Source of the DNA: Diprion similis
Taxonomy: Eukaryota; Arthropoda; Insecta; Hymenoptera; Diprionidae
DNA: 64,000 nt
Assembly (NCBI RefSeq): GCF_021155765.1
Contig: NC_060110.1
Span: 7,005,501-7,069,500, forward strand
Direction: 5' to 3'
A program made the position numbers and the translations under genes. The notes under the pieces were generated by a model. The model had not been told where the DNA came from, ran no database searches, and worked only from the letters and a program-made list of their open reading frames with translations. Shown here piece by piece: positions 24,806 to 36,196 of the stretch (within the stretch, counting starts at the first letter, position 1; every line of letters begins with the position of its first letter).

Positions 24806-26616
24806 CCTAATCGCGGTATAATTCAGGGAATATTACGTACATTAGTTTGAAGTTGCATAATTAGCTGTTATGATTATACTATAAAAATAAACATGCTAAT
24901 ATTAATTGTATAAGCGGATTGACTACATAGAATAATTAGTAAAGTATGATAAAAGTGTTTTTAAACAAAACATGTACCGTTTATAATGGAACGTAAGAGA
25001 AGCCTCATTGAAGCGGCATTTGTTTTTTCTAAAATATGAAGAATTATACATACATTCATTAGACGACTCTCTTTTTCTGCATACGTGCTTGTGCTCATTT
25101 GAATTGCGTGTATATCAACACTAGGCTTGCGAGATCCTGGGTTATTAGGAAAGACGACAATATAATATTGGGTATTAAAAGATTCTTCTTTCTTTTCTGG
25201 CGCTCTGAATGCGAAATTTCTTCCACTTCTTTTCATCAGCTAGGAAAATGTATTCTGTCTCCTACCTGTACTACTTCCTGATTCGAATATTAGCAAAGGT
25301 ACTGATAATTACTTGCATGATTCGTGATCGTGTCCGTATTTATTTATGGTTTGTTTACATCCGGCTAGTATTCCTCAGCATGGTCATGCAGTTGAATTGC
25401 GATTGGAGTATCAGAAAAATGGAAGAAATACTTAAGCTCTTAACATAATGAGAGGGAATAAGAAATTGAATACGATTGGCGTAGCTTTTTTAAAGTGCGT
25501 GACAATTGGCTGATTTTTATTATGATTTATTATTTCGTCTCATTGTACAGGGGCTCTATAGCGTTTTTTACTGGGTATTTTAAATCGGTATAAGAAATCC
25601 TGCTCTTCAACGATAAAATTAAAAGTGGAGATGAAAGTTTGTGATTACCAATCCGTATAAATACGGCCACTGAGCGCAGATTTGCTCTCTTGGTTCGTGC
25701 CCCCAGATTCGACCAGTTGACTTTTGACTCAGACCTAATCTCTTGGCACAAGCCATTTGCATACTTTTATTTTAATCCATTGTTACGTGTTGACATTATC
25801 CAGTTTGATGAGAAAACGTTACTCCATCAGAGCAATTACTTAATTCCACCGTTCCAATCCTTAAGTAATAATCTGAAATTTTCTATTTGTAAACAGTTCG
25901 TACTAAACAATAAATTCAGTTAAATAAAATATCAAGCGTTAATTAGTAGTGTATGGTGTAAATTCAAATCGAAAACAAGCTATCCGGAACATGAAGGCAT
26001 TGATGAACATTACTTATCTGTCATCATTTATAGTACGACGATTTCAATGAACCTGTTTGAAACAATCAGTGGGAAAGAAAGGCACGAGACCTTACTGTCT
26101 AATTCGTCAGATAAATGTCGTTCGTTGCGCGTGGGTGTTGGATAAGAACAGGACGGTTTACAATGTCCGTAACAGTAACTGCTTCAGTAAACGTTTCAGT
26201 TTCCAAAACAATTTAAAGTCTCGTGAGTTACAACTCTGTACAGTACAACCTTTGCTATTGGTTGCATGTACAACGAATACCGGTCAAAATTCCCTTCACG
26301 CGTACCGGATTGGCTGTCCGTGGAACGCCTCCGTATGAAGCACGAAGATAAAGTTTGGCTAAATTCTACTGAAACGCATTCTACTTACAGCGTCACCAGT
26401 TAGCGCTGTAAACCATAGCACAGATTCCCTAGTGGGTTACGGCTACGGGTGTTGTAAATCGTCCTTGAAGCTTTCAGTCAACGCTGAAGCGGTGTGTTGC
26501 CTAGTTGGTTTTTATTTGATTCATGCCCAGGCAGTAGTTGAAAATTTGAATATGGCTACCCTTGTAAGCTGAGATGCGAATTCAACGTGACAAGTGGAGA
26601 ATAATTTGGTTTAAAA
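24806..26616. other. Spacer between ZC3H18 and CPSF4
   Basis: It begins with the ZC3H18 3' UTR (AATAAA at 24886-24891). A TATAAATA inside a near-palindrome lies at 25653-25666, followed by a 78-codon open frame at 25690-25923 without recognisable motifs. Another orphan frame at 26057-26338 (93 codons) is also unrecognised. The last 250 bases before 26617 are less A+T-rich and should contain the CPSF4 promoter. Confidence 0.45.
24886..24891 (+). terminator. Poly(A) signal of ZC3H18
   Basis: AATAAA about 80 bases after the stop codon at 24805, followed by T-rich and GT-containing sequence. This is the usual position for cleavage and polyadenylation. Confidence 0.6.
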
Positions 26617-29085
26617 ATGGAATGCATCGTAGCTAACGTGGAGCACATGAAATTTGACATAGAAATCGCTCTGGACGAACAGTATGGAGCCCTGCCGTTA
26701 CCCTTCACGGGGATGGACAGTATGTATTATGCGTTTTAGCCATACAATTTGAGGTTATGCTCGATTCATGCGCGTCTTATATGGCAGAAAAACATTGATA
26801 TTATATCCCTGATTTCATACTTTACTGTTTCAGTTTACGCGGTTATACTAAACCGCTAAACTTGGATTCGTTTTTGTTTCTCTTTGATATGGCATATTAT
26901 TATTTTACCATTTCCGCCTCATCAAGGTACTCAAAGTAAACAACCTGGCTGTCAAAATTTAACTGCTAATTCTGGATGATATCGCTCTAAGACTATACTT
27001 TATCAGTTTGTAAACCTTTCACAGAATCCATAGCAGCAGTATGTCAATTTTATCCACGAGGAACCTGCGTCAAGGGAGGGTCTTGCCCATTTAGACATGT
27101 TAGAGGGGACAGAACCATTGTGTGTAAACACTGGCTGCGAGGCCTCTGCAAAAAGGGAGACCAGTGCGAGTTCCTTCACGAATATGACATGACTAAGATG
27201 CCCGAATGCTACTTCTACTCCCGATTCAGTAAGAGATCACTTTATATACTATTCATTGTTGTTTTCACATTTCGCATTGATAAGAACTTGCTTATGTCGT
27301 AACACTGTTTCCCGATTTGCTTGCTACCTTCTGAATATTTTGCCGCAAACAGACCTTGATTACATAAAAATGTTGATTGTCAAGTGACAAATATGTAATG
27401 GTATATGCTTTCTCATTCTTCATTTCTCTCTTACCTGTTTGATATTCATGTATGAATACCTGTTTGATATTTATGTATGAAAAGTCATTCAAAGTTAAGT
27501 TTTACCTATACAATTAACAAAGAGTTAATTCGCAAAATAATTTATTCTGTAAGAATTTATGGCAAAAAAATAAAAAGTGATATTTTTTATTTCAATTTTG
27601 GTAGTCAGTTGTCGTTACAGCTATTCACCTGGATGAAACATGTGGTGCCTTGTCTTGTGCAAGATCAGAATAAGAAAAAACATTCGAATTTTTTTTTAGA
27701 AAACAATTATGAATTGTATTTTAAAAAATACTTTGGAAAAGTGGAATATAGATTCTAGCAAATATGCTGCTAATGAAAAATATATTCCTCAATTGTATTC
27801 TTGTCGAATTTTCGATTTCAATGAAATCCATTCTAAGACAGTGCTCTGGTCGTAGATTATGAAAATTCAGAGAATGTTAATCCTTGATCGCAGATGCGTG
27901 CCACAACAAAGAATGTCCGTTTCTGCACATTGATCCTGAGACAAAAGTTCGGGATTGCCCTTGGTACGATCGTGGATTCTGCAGACATGGTCCTCTCTGT
28001 CGGCATAGGCATGTACGAAGGGTTCTATGTATGGCGTATCTCGCCGGGTTTTGCCCAGAAGGACCAAACTGTAAATTCATGCAGTAAGTCACAAAAATAT
28101 CTATTTATCATCTGTATATCGTTTATTTTTATCTAACAACAAATTTCATATTACAGAATTAGAGAATTTAATTTTTCTGTTTTAAAACAATGTGATTTCG
28201 GCTTATCACAGTATTGCATTGTTTTCGAGATACAACTATTACAGATACTTGAAATCTTGAAAATCTTTGATAGACTTGAAATCTAAGGTTTTTTTTTTTA
28301 CGTACATTTTGATATTCAGGAGTCAGGCTTTTTACAATACGATTGTTTGCAAACAGCCGATTTTTCAATTACAGACCATATGCAAAGGTAAAAGAATTTC
28401 GACTCAATATTTTTTTTCAATGTGTGATGTTTTCGTTCCAAGGTAACGTTGTTATATTTCAATTTTGCTGGAAGTTTTTTACTTTGTTGCGAAAGGGAAA
28501 ATGACCTGTTTTGCTGTTTGAAAAATAGGTCGAATTGGATCTTTTATGGTGCAAAGCATATCATGGAAGATACCAAACTTATCATGTATATCATGTAGCT
28601 CATACCACCAAGTTATTTTTAGTATGGACTGTACACTCGAATATAATATTTCGGACTGCTCTCAGCAATTGCATTCGATTCAATTATTCACGTTTTGTTC
28701 CAGTCCTCGTTTTGAGCTGCCTGCAGTCCAGGATATGCAACCAAAGGAAGGAAAGAAAGTGATGATAACATGCCACTTTTGTGGTGAAGGTGGTCACAAA
28801 GCAATCTACTGCAACAAGATGCCTCCTGATATTAGAGAAGCTCAGGCAAGGCAGGAAATGGAGGGTGGGGGCCAGGGAGCACATCCTCCACATCACCACA
28901 TCAATTCACACAGCGGTCCCCCTCCACGAGGACCTCAGAAACCTTTGGAGGAGGTGACATGTTACAAGTGCGGTACAAAAGGACATTATGCAAATAAATG
29001 TCCGAAGGGACATTTAGCTTTCCTTAGTCACACTGGAGGGGCAGCGGCAGCTGCCAGCGGTCAAAATCCAAGCTACAGACGATGA
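26617..29085 (+). CDS. CPSF4: Cleavage and polyadenylation specificity factor subunit 4 (CPSF30, Clipper)
   Basis: Four coding exons, 26617-26719, 27025-27228, 27894-28083 and 28704-29085, join in phases 1, 1 and 2 to 292 residues. The N terminus (MECIVANVEHMKFDIEIALD) aligns with other CPSF4 proteins. Five CCCH zinc fingers follow in tandem, including CKHWLRGLCKKGDQCEFLH and CPWYDRGFCRHGPLCRHRH. In the family, fingers 2 and 3 contact the AAUAAA poly(A) signal. The C-terminal half has two CCHC zinc knuckles, CHFCGEGGHKAIYC and CYKCGTKGHYANKC, separated by a His/Gly/Pro-rich linker. The second knuckle is the one shared with human CPSF4. The protein works in the nucleus in the complex that cleaves and polyadenylates pre-mRNA. 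The gene lies 1.8 kb after ZC3H18 on the same strand. Two AATAAA hexamers (29164 and 29175) follow the stop. Confidence 0.97.
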
Positions 29086-29163
29086 GTGTTTCGTAATATG
29101 TTGGAAATATGATTCTTTTATTCTTTGAAATCACTTGAATATAATGGTACTTCTGCGTAATAT

Positions 29164-29180
29164 AATAAAATAAGAATAAA
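29164..29180 (+). terminator. Poly(A) signals of CPSF4
   Basis: Two overlapping-range AATAAA hexamers at 29164-29169 and 29175-29180, about 80-90 bases after the CPSF4 stop. Confidence 0.6.
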
Positions 29181-29484
29181 ATAATTATATTGTACATAGA
29201 GCGGTTAGTCTGAAACTCGGGAGTTAAAAAAGAACATTTCATCGCAATTTTATATCAGATGTACAATGAGGGTGGCTGACAAAAAAATCGAAGAAAACAA
29301 TTTCTTCGGATTCTCACTGGCTTACACGTCACAGTTTTAGTTTTGCAGTTAACAATGTACAAGGAGGTTCATAGGTAAAGAAAACAGTAATTTCCTTTGG
29401 TTTGCATGTCATTCTTGAAATTGAAATTTCATATGAAGGCTAAACAATTATAAAAATACGGCCAGACATAGTCTGATCATTTTA

Positions 29485-30153
29485 AGGGGTTACGTGGGTT
29501 TTGAACTTTGAAATAATCCATTTTTTCTTATTTTTTTTTAAATATAATAGAAGAATTATTTTAATCAAACTTGAGGTATGTGAGAGACCAACCTTTTGAA
29601 CTGTGTTTCGTAAAATTTTTATCAAAAAATGTTGAAAACTCAGTTGTTCTGAACTGGTTTTCGGAGAGCCTGTATTTTCGCGCTGGACACGATAACTCCC
29701 GCTAGCTTCATCTGAAATAAAAAAAACCAAATATTTTCTATTAGTAGGTGAATATAGCTAGTGAGTGAATGAAGGATTTTTAAAAGGATTGAAGTTTGAA
29801 TTTTTGGCAGAGTTGTATGCAAAAAAGTACAATTTTGGGTACACATTACACTATGTATTGCCTTGTAAAATAAGTTGTAATCAAAGAAAAAAAATCCTTC
29901 GTTCATTCGCTACTTATATTTACCTACTAACAGAAAATATGTAGTTTTGTGATTTCAGAAGCTAGCAAGAATTATCGTGTCCAGCGTAGAAATACTGGGT
30001 CTTTGAAAATCAGTTTGGAACGACTGAATTCTGAACATTTTTGGATAAAAATTTTACAAAATATAGTTCAAATATTGTTCTTTCATATACCTTAAGTTTG
30101 ATTGAAATATATCTTTTATTATATTAAAAGAAATATTATAGCGTGTAACCCCT
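29485..30153. mobile_element. Large foldback element, about 670 bp
   Basis: The left arm (29485-29783) and right arm (29884-30153) are diverged inverted copies along their entire length, roughly 80 percent alike by eye. The outer ends read AGGGGTTAC on both strands. Shared internal blocks include CGCTGGACACGATAA (CTACGCTGGACACGATAA in the other arm), CAATCAAACTT and the innermost GAAGGATTTTT. The 100-base loop has no coding capacity. It is best explained as a non-autonomous transposon of the foldback/long-TIR kind, or as a hairpin locus. The flanks show no clear target duplication. Confidence 0.8.
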
Positions 30154-31947
30154 AAACTCATTTTTACCTTCCACGATTACACAACAATGCAGGAGTAAGA
30201 AACAGTGAAAATCAGCAAAGTAGTTTTTGACCCTCCCCAGTGTCTGCTGTAAAATTCTTGAACAGGAATACCATACACAGTGCAAAGTTGTCACCGCCGG
30301 CAAGCTGCCATCAAACGTAAATATATCTGAAATGTGAAAAATACTGTATTACAAAATATGAATGTTTTTTGCGCAAGTTTCATGAGCTGAAATAAACATA
30401 TGGGATAGTTTTTCTACGTGATGTGAAAAAACTTGAATCACAAAATATTCAGAGTTTGAAGGGAGAAAGAATTTGGCTGTATGTCATTTGTTGCAAGTGC
30501 TATCGTTAACGACAGGTAAGAGTCAAGTGCATGTTTTTTTTCTGGAATGGGATATTTTTCCTTTCAAAAATGTACTGCATACCTGTGGCCCATGCTTGAT
30601 GGATTATGACTGGGGGGCGGATAAATGTGTACTAAAAATTACAAAATATGTACAGATAATACAGACTCAAAAAACTAAACTATGGAAAAAAAAACGGAAA
30701 ATAGAATCTGCATTTTCTGGCTGCAAACACTACACTCATCTAGAAAATCTAATTATGACATATTAAGATCTCCATCCAGTGCACTTTGCATGCCTCACGA
30801 ATTGTTAGTGACAAACGCATATTACAGTTTGCCACACTGAAAACTTTACGAGACAAAAATCAAGGTGATATCGCATTGGGCCTATGAAATATCGAGCGAA
30901 CCATGAAAACACATTTTACCCGTTTTTATTCCTTTATTTATGTATGGAAAATGCTGTATTTTGTTTTTGGGTATTCCAATGAGTAATCGTTAGAAGCAAA
31001 TGCAAAATCGATATCCTACCACAGCAAAGAAATATTGAGAAATTTAGAGACCAGAGGTCGAATTTGAAAATCTCTGGTTATTTGGTGCTCAAGTTATGAA
31101 GGGTATATAGTTTCTAAATTACACATATCTCGATCCAGAGGTTTGTGCTGGATGTTGATGAGTCACTCTAACATAGAAAAAACAAACTTAAGTACCCAAA
31201 TATTCAGGTATCGAAATAAGTCAGATTATTCGTTTACATCAAGTCGCAGTGATTAGCTGTAAAGCAGCTAGATTCTTTTTATTTCATTTCATTTTTTATG
31301 GAAACAGTACAACCGTTTTTCCCGAGAATTCATTATTGAGGGTTATTGGAGCACATATTCAGTGTACCTACATCTCTTCAGGTAGATTTGGACTGCTTCA
31401 GAGATGACATGAGTGGGCTTAAATCGGTGACAATCTTCCTCAACACTTTTCCAAAAAAATATGCAAATGCATTAGTCAGCTTAATAGACAACCATAGAAA
31501 TTTATTTAGCAATCCAACGTCATATTTGTAGGTATAGAGGATTTTCAAATTCATTTTAGGAGATGAAGGTACATTCAATCAAATCCTCTAAATTGGGATT
31601 ATGGATTCTGGGGAAAATATGGTTATCATGTTTCAAGGACAAATGAAATCAAATAAAAACTATTCAGTTGCTCTTTGTCTAGTCACTGCGGCTTCATATA
31701 CATAGAAGAATAGGAATACGATTCCTTTCAATATTTGAGTTTTTCTACAGTTCAGATGAGTTACCGGTATCTTGTAGGAGTCCCCTCCGTACAACTTCAC
31801 CTGGTTCATGTCTTATATCTTGTCAAATTTAGGTGTTATTGCATGCCAATACTTTTTAATGCCATATTTGATGCAGTTTCACATTCTGTGAGAAAAAATT
31901 TACCATTCCATAACAAAAAAACCAAGCTAACTCTTACTCATCATTAA

Positions 31948-32621
31948 GGGGGGCTACAGCTTGAACGGTCTAAAATCATACCTATTTTCAGGAGTTTGTT
32001 TTAGAGGAAACAAAAACAATTCGAGCAATTTGAGGGATTTATTATTTATAGTTTCAAGAACATTTTAGAATTTTTCATTGAAATTAATAACAGAAGGGCG
32101 GCATGACGCATATGAGTAGCTCCGAATTTGAAGACTTTTGCAGTGGCGTACCTCCTGACATCACTGTCGAACTTGTAACAGATAGAAAAAATTTTTAGAG
32201 TTAGAAAACCTTTTTGGGTTCGAGCTTGTAGCCCAAATGTTAAAAAAAACATTTTCAAATATATACGATTATGAGCAAAAAATTGTTAGACAAATTAGTA
32301 TAAAATAAATTTTGAGATTAAAATTCAAAAATCTAGCTACGAGCTCTAATTGATAAAAAAGTTTTGAAGATTGTATCAAAATTTCAAGTCAATCGAATGA
32401 AAATTGACCAAGGAATCTCTGCCACCGGATTGAAAACATAGTTGTTTGCTACTTATATGCGCCTTGCCGCCATTTTGTTATTAATTTCAATGAAAAAATT
32501 CTAAAATATTCTTGAAACTATAAACAATAAATCCCTCAAATTCAAATTGCTCTGAATGGCTTCATTTTCTCTAAAAATACTCCTAAACATAGGTATGATT
32601 TTAGAGCATCCAAGCTGTACC
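31948..32621. mobile_element. Foldback element, about 670 bp, abutting a G homopolymer
   Basis: The left arm (31948-32120) and right arm (32448-32621) are inverted copies. Shared blocks include TCTAAAATCATACCTAT, TTGAGGGATTTATT, TATAGTTTCAAGAA and TTTCATTGAAATTAATAACA, ending inward at AGTAGC. The central 327 bases are A+T-rich without coding capacity. The left end begins GGGGGGCTACAGCTT. The right end reads AAGCTGTACC and runs directly into a 25-base G run, so the right terminus is probably altered by slippage. The arms differ in sequence from those of the element at 29485. Confidence 0.8.
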
Positions 32622-32646
32622 GGGGGGGGGGGGGGGGGGGGGGGGG
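32622..32646. repeat. Poly(G) run of 25 bases
   Basis: An uninterrupted run of 25 G at the edge of the foldback element, 170 bases past the drebrin-like stop codon. It could form a G-quadruplex, and its exact length is uncertain in any assembly. Confidence 0.9.
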
Positions 32647-32815
32647 AGCTGGGAGTTTGCAGTTAAAACAAATGTAATAGAGCCAAATTCCCTCCGCCTT
32701 TGAACTCATGAGATTTCGGCCTGGGAAATTTAAAAAAAAAATTACCCTGTATAACGTATTTCATCACTAAAAACGAGTTACAAAAATACTCCATACTCAC
32801 ATTTCATTGGAAATA

Positions 32816-35800
32816 TTACTCAATAACTTCTACGTAATTTGCTGGAAATAAACCATAGGTTCCATCGGGTCCTAACCCTTGCCACCATCCTTCATCTATT
32901 GCGTCAATATGCGTGATTACATCTCCAGGGTCGAATGTAATCTCGGTATTATCAGCAGCTTGGTAATCGTAGAGAGCTCTTGCTTTCATTCCTTCGTTAT
33001 TCGGGTCGAAATAAACGTACGAGCCTTCTTCCAGCTGGTTATATAGCTCAGTTTCGGTCTCCTGAACGTTGAGCTCTGCAGTCTCTTCTATATCAGGCTG
33101 AGCATTATGCGATTTACTATCCTTGGGTTGACTTTGTGGAGAGGCAGTAATCTGCGCTGCTAGTGGAGCGTCAACCTGAGATTGCGGGATTCCTGGCTCT
33201 GTTCCTATTATTTTCCCGACATTTTCAATTGGTATTTGTGGGTCAGTATTTACTTCACTAACACTTTCCATGTTCCGATTAACAATATTGTTCGATTCGA
33301 CACGAGTTTCAAGCTCACTAGCCTTTGGGACAAATGACATGCTCTTCATTTGGCCAGCTGCTGTATTTTGCTCAAAAACAGCTCTCGCATTTATCGTTCG
33401 CTGCGCGATAAGTTGCTGTGTTTCTTTACTACGTTGCCTACGTAATTCTTCGCTGCGCGATTTTCTTTCTTCATCTGAGTCAGTGCTTCGTTGAGTTTCA
33501 GTGTTCTGTTGATTTCGGAAATTTGTGATCTCTTCAGCTCGTAACTCTGCTTGTCTGTGTTTTGTTACTATACTTTCCTTAGCTGTAACCTGCTCCCGAA
33601 ATCAGGAAAAGAAGGTGAAATTCATTAATGGCATTTTAATTGATAGTATTCAAATTGTCTATTTTGGTGATTTTGCAAATTTCTTCAAGGGTTAGCACGT
33701 TCATTTTTTACCTGAGCATCTCTAAGCTCGCTTTCTTTTTCTTCTCTAGAACGACGTTCTAGTTCAAGTTTTAGACGTTCCTGGTCTCGTCGTAAACGCT
33801 CTTCTTCAAGTCTTTGTTTTTCCTCGAGTTCCTCTCGCTGCCAGAACTGGTCACGTTCGCTGGCATTTATTTCCTGTTCAGGTATCACTCTAAACCAGAA
33901 ATGAATATTGATTACAATAATAATCAGTTATCAAATGAAATAAACAAGTCCAGGGATTTACTCAACTAACTATTAAGTTTCTCTTTTTGCAAAAAACAGT
34001 TTTCTAAAATCTCTGAAGAAAATCACGTGAATATTTGTACAGTCCACTTTTATTTGTGAAAATATCTTTTCTCTCAGAAGAAGTTCTATTGCAGGAAGAG
34101 AGAAAATTGTAAGAAAGAATATTAGATTTTAATGATGAAATATTTGGTAAAATCAGTCTCTCTTGAAATAGGCCTTGTTGAGATTTTAACTTATCCATGT
34201 GATTCTTTGTTTTCTTAATCATTTGTCTAAAATATAGCTTTTTTTCAGTGAATACAAATTGAAATTTCGTTCGAGTTTTGCTTTTGTAATAATTGCTGAC
34301 AAGCTGTTCTAATAGGTCCCTAAAACTCAGTCTTAATATTTTCTAAAGAGTAAAGTGGAGACATATAGAACTCATTTTTACTTTCTAGTCATCAAGAATT
34401 ACCAACTTTTCATGATGCTATTTACACTGTGCTAGCACATAAAATCACATCTAAAAAATGATGTGTGGATTATTTTACAAACTTGTTGACCAATATAAAT
34501 AAACGAACTTCTGTAAATCATTGAAGTTTATATTAACCTGCGGTACGTGGTGCCGACCGGACCTAATTGGCCACCATTTTCACCTCGAGGTTCATTAAAC
34601 TTATAGCTGGAGCCAGTGGCACGGGCTAATTTGTCCATTATTAGGTCAACTTCGACCTCTTCTTCTGTACGTGCATTTATAGTTACATGAGCTCCTTTTA
34701 ACAGTTTTTCTATATCCCTGATGTGATTAGCGCATGTTCCTTTCCTCACTATTGGCGCCCCTTCTCCCTGCTATGTTTTGAACCAAGAAAATAATTAGAT
34801 AGTAAAATGATTTCTTATTCAATGCGATGAATATCTTGAAGCGAAAATTTGTAATTTTTATTACAAGATGAAAGAATGAAGAGATTGAGTGCAAAAATAG
34901 TGTAAGCCACGGTTTTTCTACCTTCAATGATATTTCGGGCATTATGGTATATGGTATATTTTAATAGTTGTGGGTTTAACCTTTTCAACTCTTAGCCTTT
35001 GATATAAGAAGGTAGATAATCGTAGGCAAATACAAAACGTTCCTAATTCAATTGCATTTCATTCTGATAATAGGATAGTTATCATCTCCTTACCCAATTT
35101 ATCAAAACACATTTTGGCAGACTTGTTTTTTCATCAATGACACGGCAGAATGCGTACATTATTTTGCCACTGTTTAATTCTTCGATCATTTCTTGTAGTC
35201 CTCCATCTCCTGTGCTGACTACCTTCAAATCGTTACTTTGACCTTCGTAACTAAATAGAGCCCTGAAAGTGAATATGAATGCTGCAGGTGGCATAATTTC
35301 CTTCCCGCCATTGCCTCATACGTATGAAAATAATATACATATCCGTATGGGCTAAAGACGTGAATTGTTCTATTAAATGAAGTACAGTAAAATCTGGATT
35401 AACCAAGCTCTGTACCTGAAATTACTGTGAACATTGTTTTGTATTATTTTTAAGAAGTCATTTAACTGTCAATAGATTGATCACGTGTATAACTCAAGGA
35501 GTCTCAAACTTGTCCATGCTTACAATGTGTTACAAAAATTCTATATTTCTTTATGGTGACATAATAACAATGCAATGGTTTTAAATAATGCTTTTTCATT
35601 GATACGGCATCGTTATATACGTGAACAGATGCAATTGATAACTGTTAATTTAAATCAATACAATATGTGTAGATTATATTAAATATATATAAACAGTGAT
35701 ATCACTTTTTCAGGATGTTCTTTGTTTCAATTTTTCTAGTAATCGAGGTGTTACTGTACTTACTGAACATGCTGACGACATTGCTGTTATTATAAATAAA

Positions 35801-36196
35801 ACTTATTAGGCTAAATAACTTATTACACGCCACTATCGGCTTAATCGGGAAGCATTGAATTTCACGACTAAAGAAACAAAAATGGTTAGTCACATACGAC
35901 CGTGGTCAATGTTAAACAAACAGAAAAGTAAGGGTTTAAGGTGTTTATAAATCATTAAATATACTTCGTTGATTTCTAAATGCCGGTGAGTCATATTATG
36001 ACGTAGGTAGAAATATAGACATCGTTCTTTATAGTCGGTTAAAATCCTGTTTGACGGTAAGATAAGAGGAAACACGCTTCTCGATGCGTATAAATATTAA
36101 AAGCACGACTTACCAATCTGTGGTGGATTTGTCGTCGACTACGCTTCGCCATGCAGCGCTAAGCGATTCTTGATTTTTCGTCAGATTCACTGACAT
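32816..36196 (-). CDS. Dbnl: Drebrin-like protein (actin-binding protein 1)
   Basis: Five minus-strand exons, 36196-36114, 35262-35094, 34770-34538, 33889-33712 and 33589-32816, join in frame (phases 2, 0, 2, 0) to 478 residues (human DBNL has about 430). Residues 1 to about 135 are an ADF-homology domain that binds F-actin without severing it: it opens [16 protein letters not shown] and includes the conserved [15 protein letters not shown] segment. Then comes a highly charged Glu/Arg coiled coil (exons 4 and 5), a Ser/Pro/Gln-rich linker, and a C-terminal SH3 domain with the hallmarks [20 protein letters not shown] and [12 protein letters not shown]. The protein couples cortical actin to endocytosis through SH3 partners such as dynamin. 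It faces CPSF4 tail to tail. The start at 36196 is the first ATG of the ADF-H domain. Confidence 0.96.

Larger units (their letters stand above)
29086..32815. other. Convergent spacer between CPSF4 and drebrin-like genes, rich in inverted repeats
   Basis: About 3.7 kb without recognised coding sequence. It holds the CPSF4 3' UTR, two large foldback elements (29485-30153 and 31948-32621), a 25-base G run at 32622-32646 and the 3' UTR of the drebrin-like gene. The part between the two foldbacks (30154-31947) is A+T-rich, and its short open frames (for example 30473-30766) have no motif I recognise. Confidence 0.6.

Noticed and set aside
29485-30153. Minus-strand small frames (29482-29730, 29640-29906) in the foldback
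   Set aside because: They span the arm and loop of a non-coding inverted repeat and resemble no protein.
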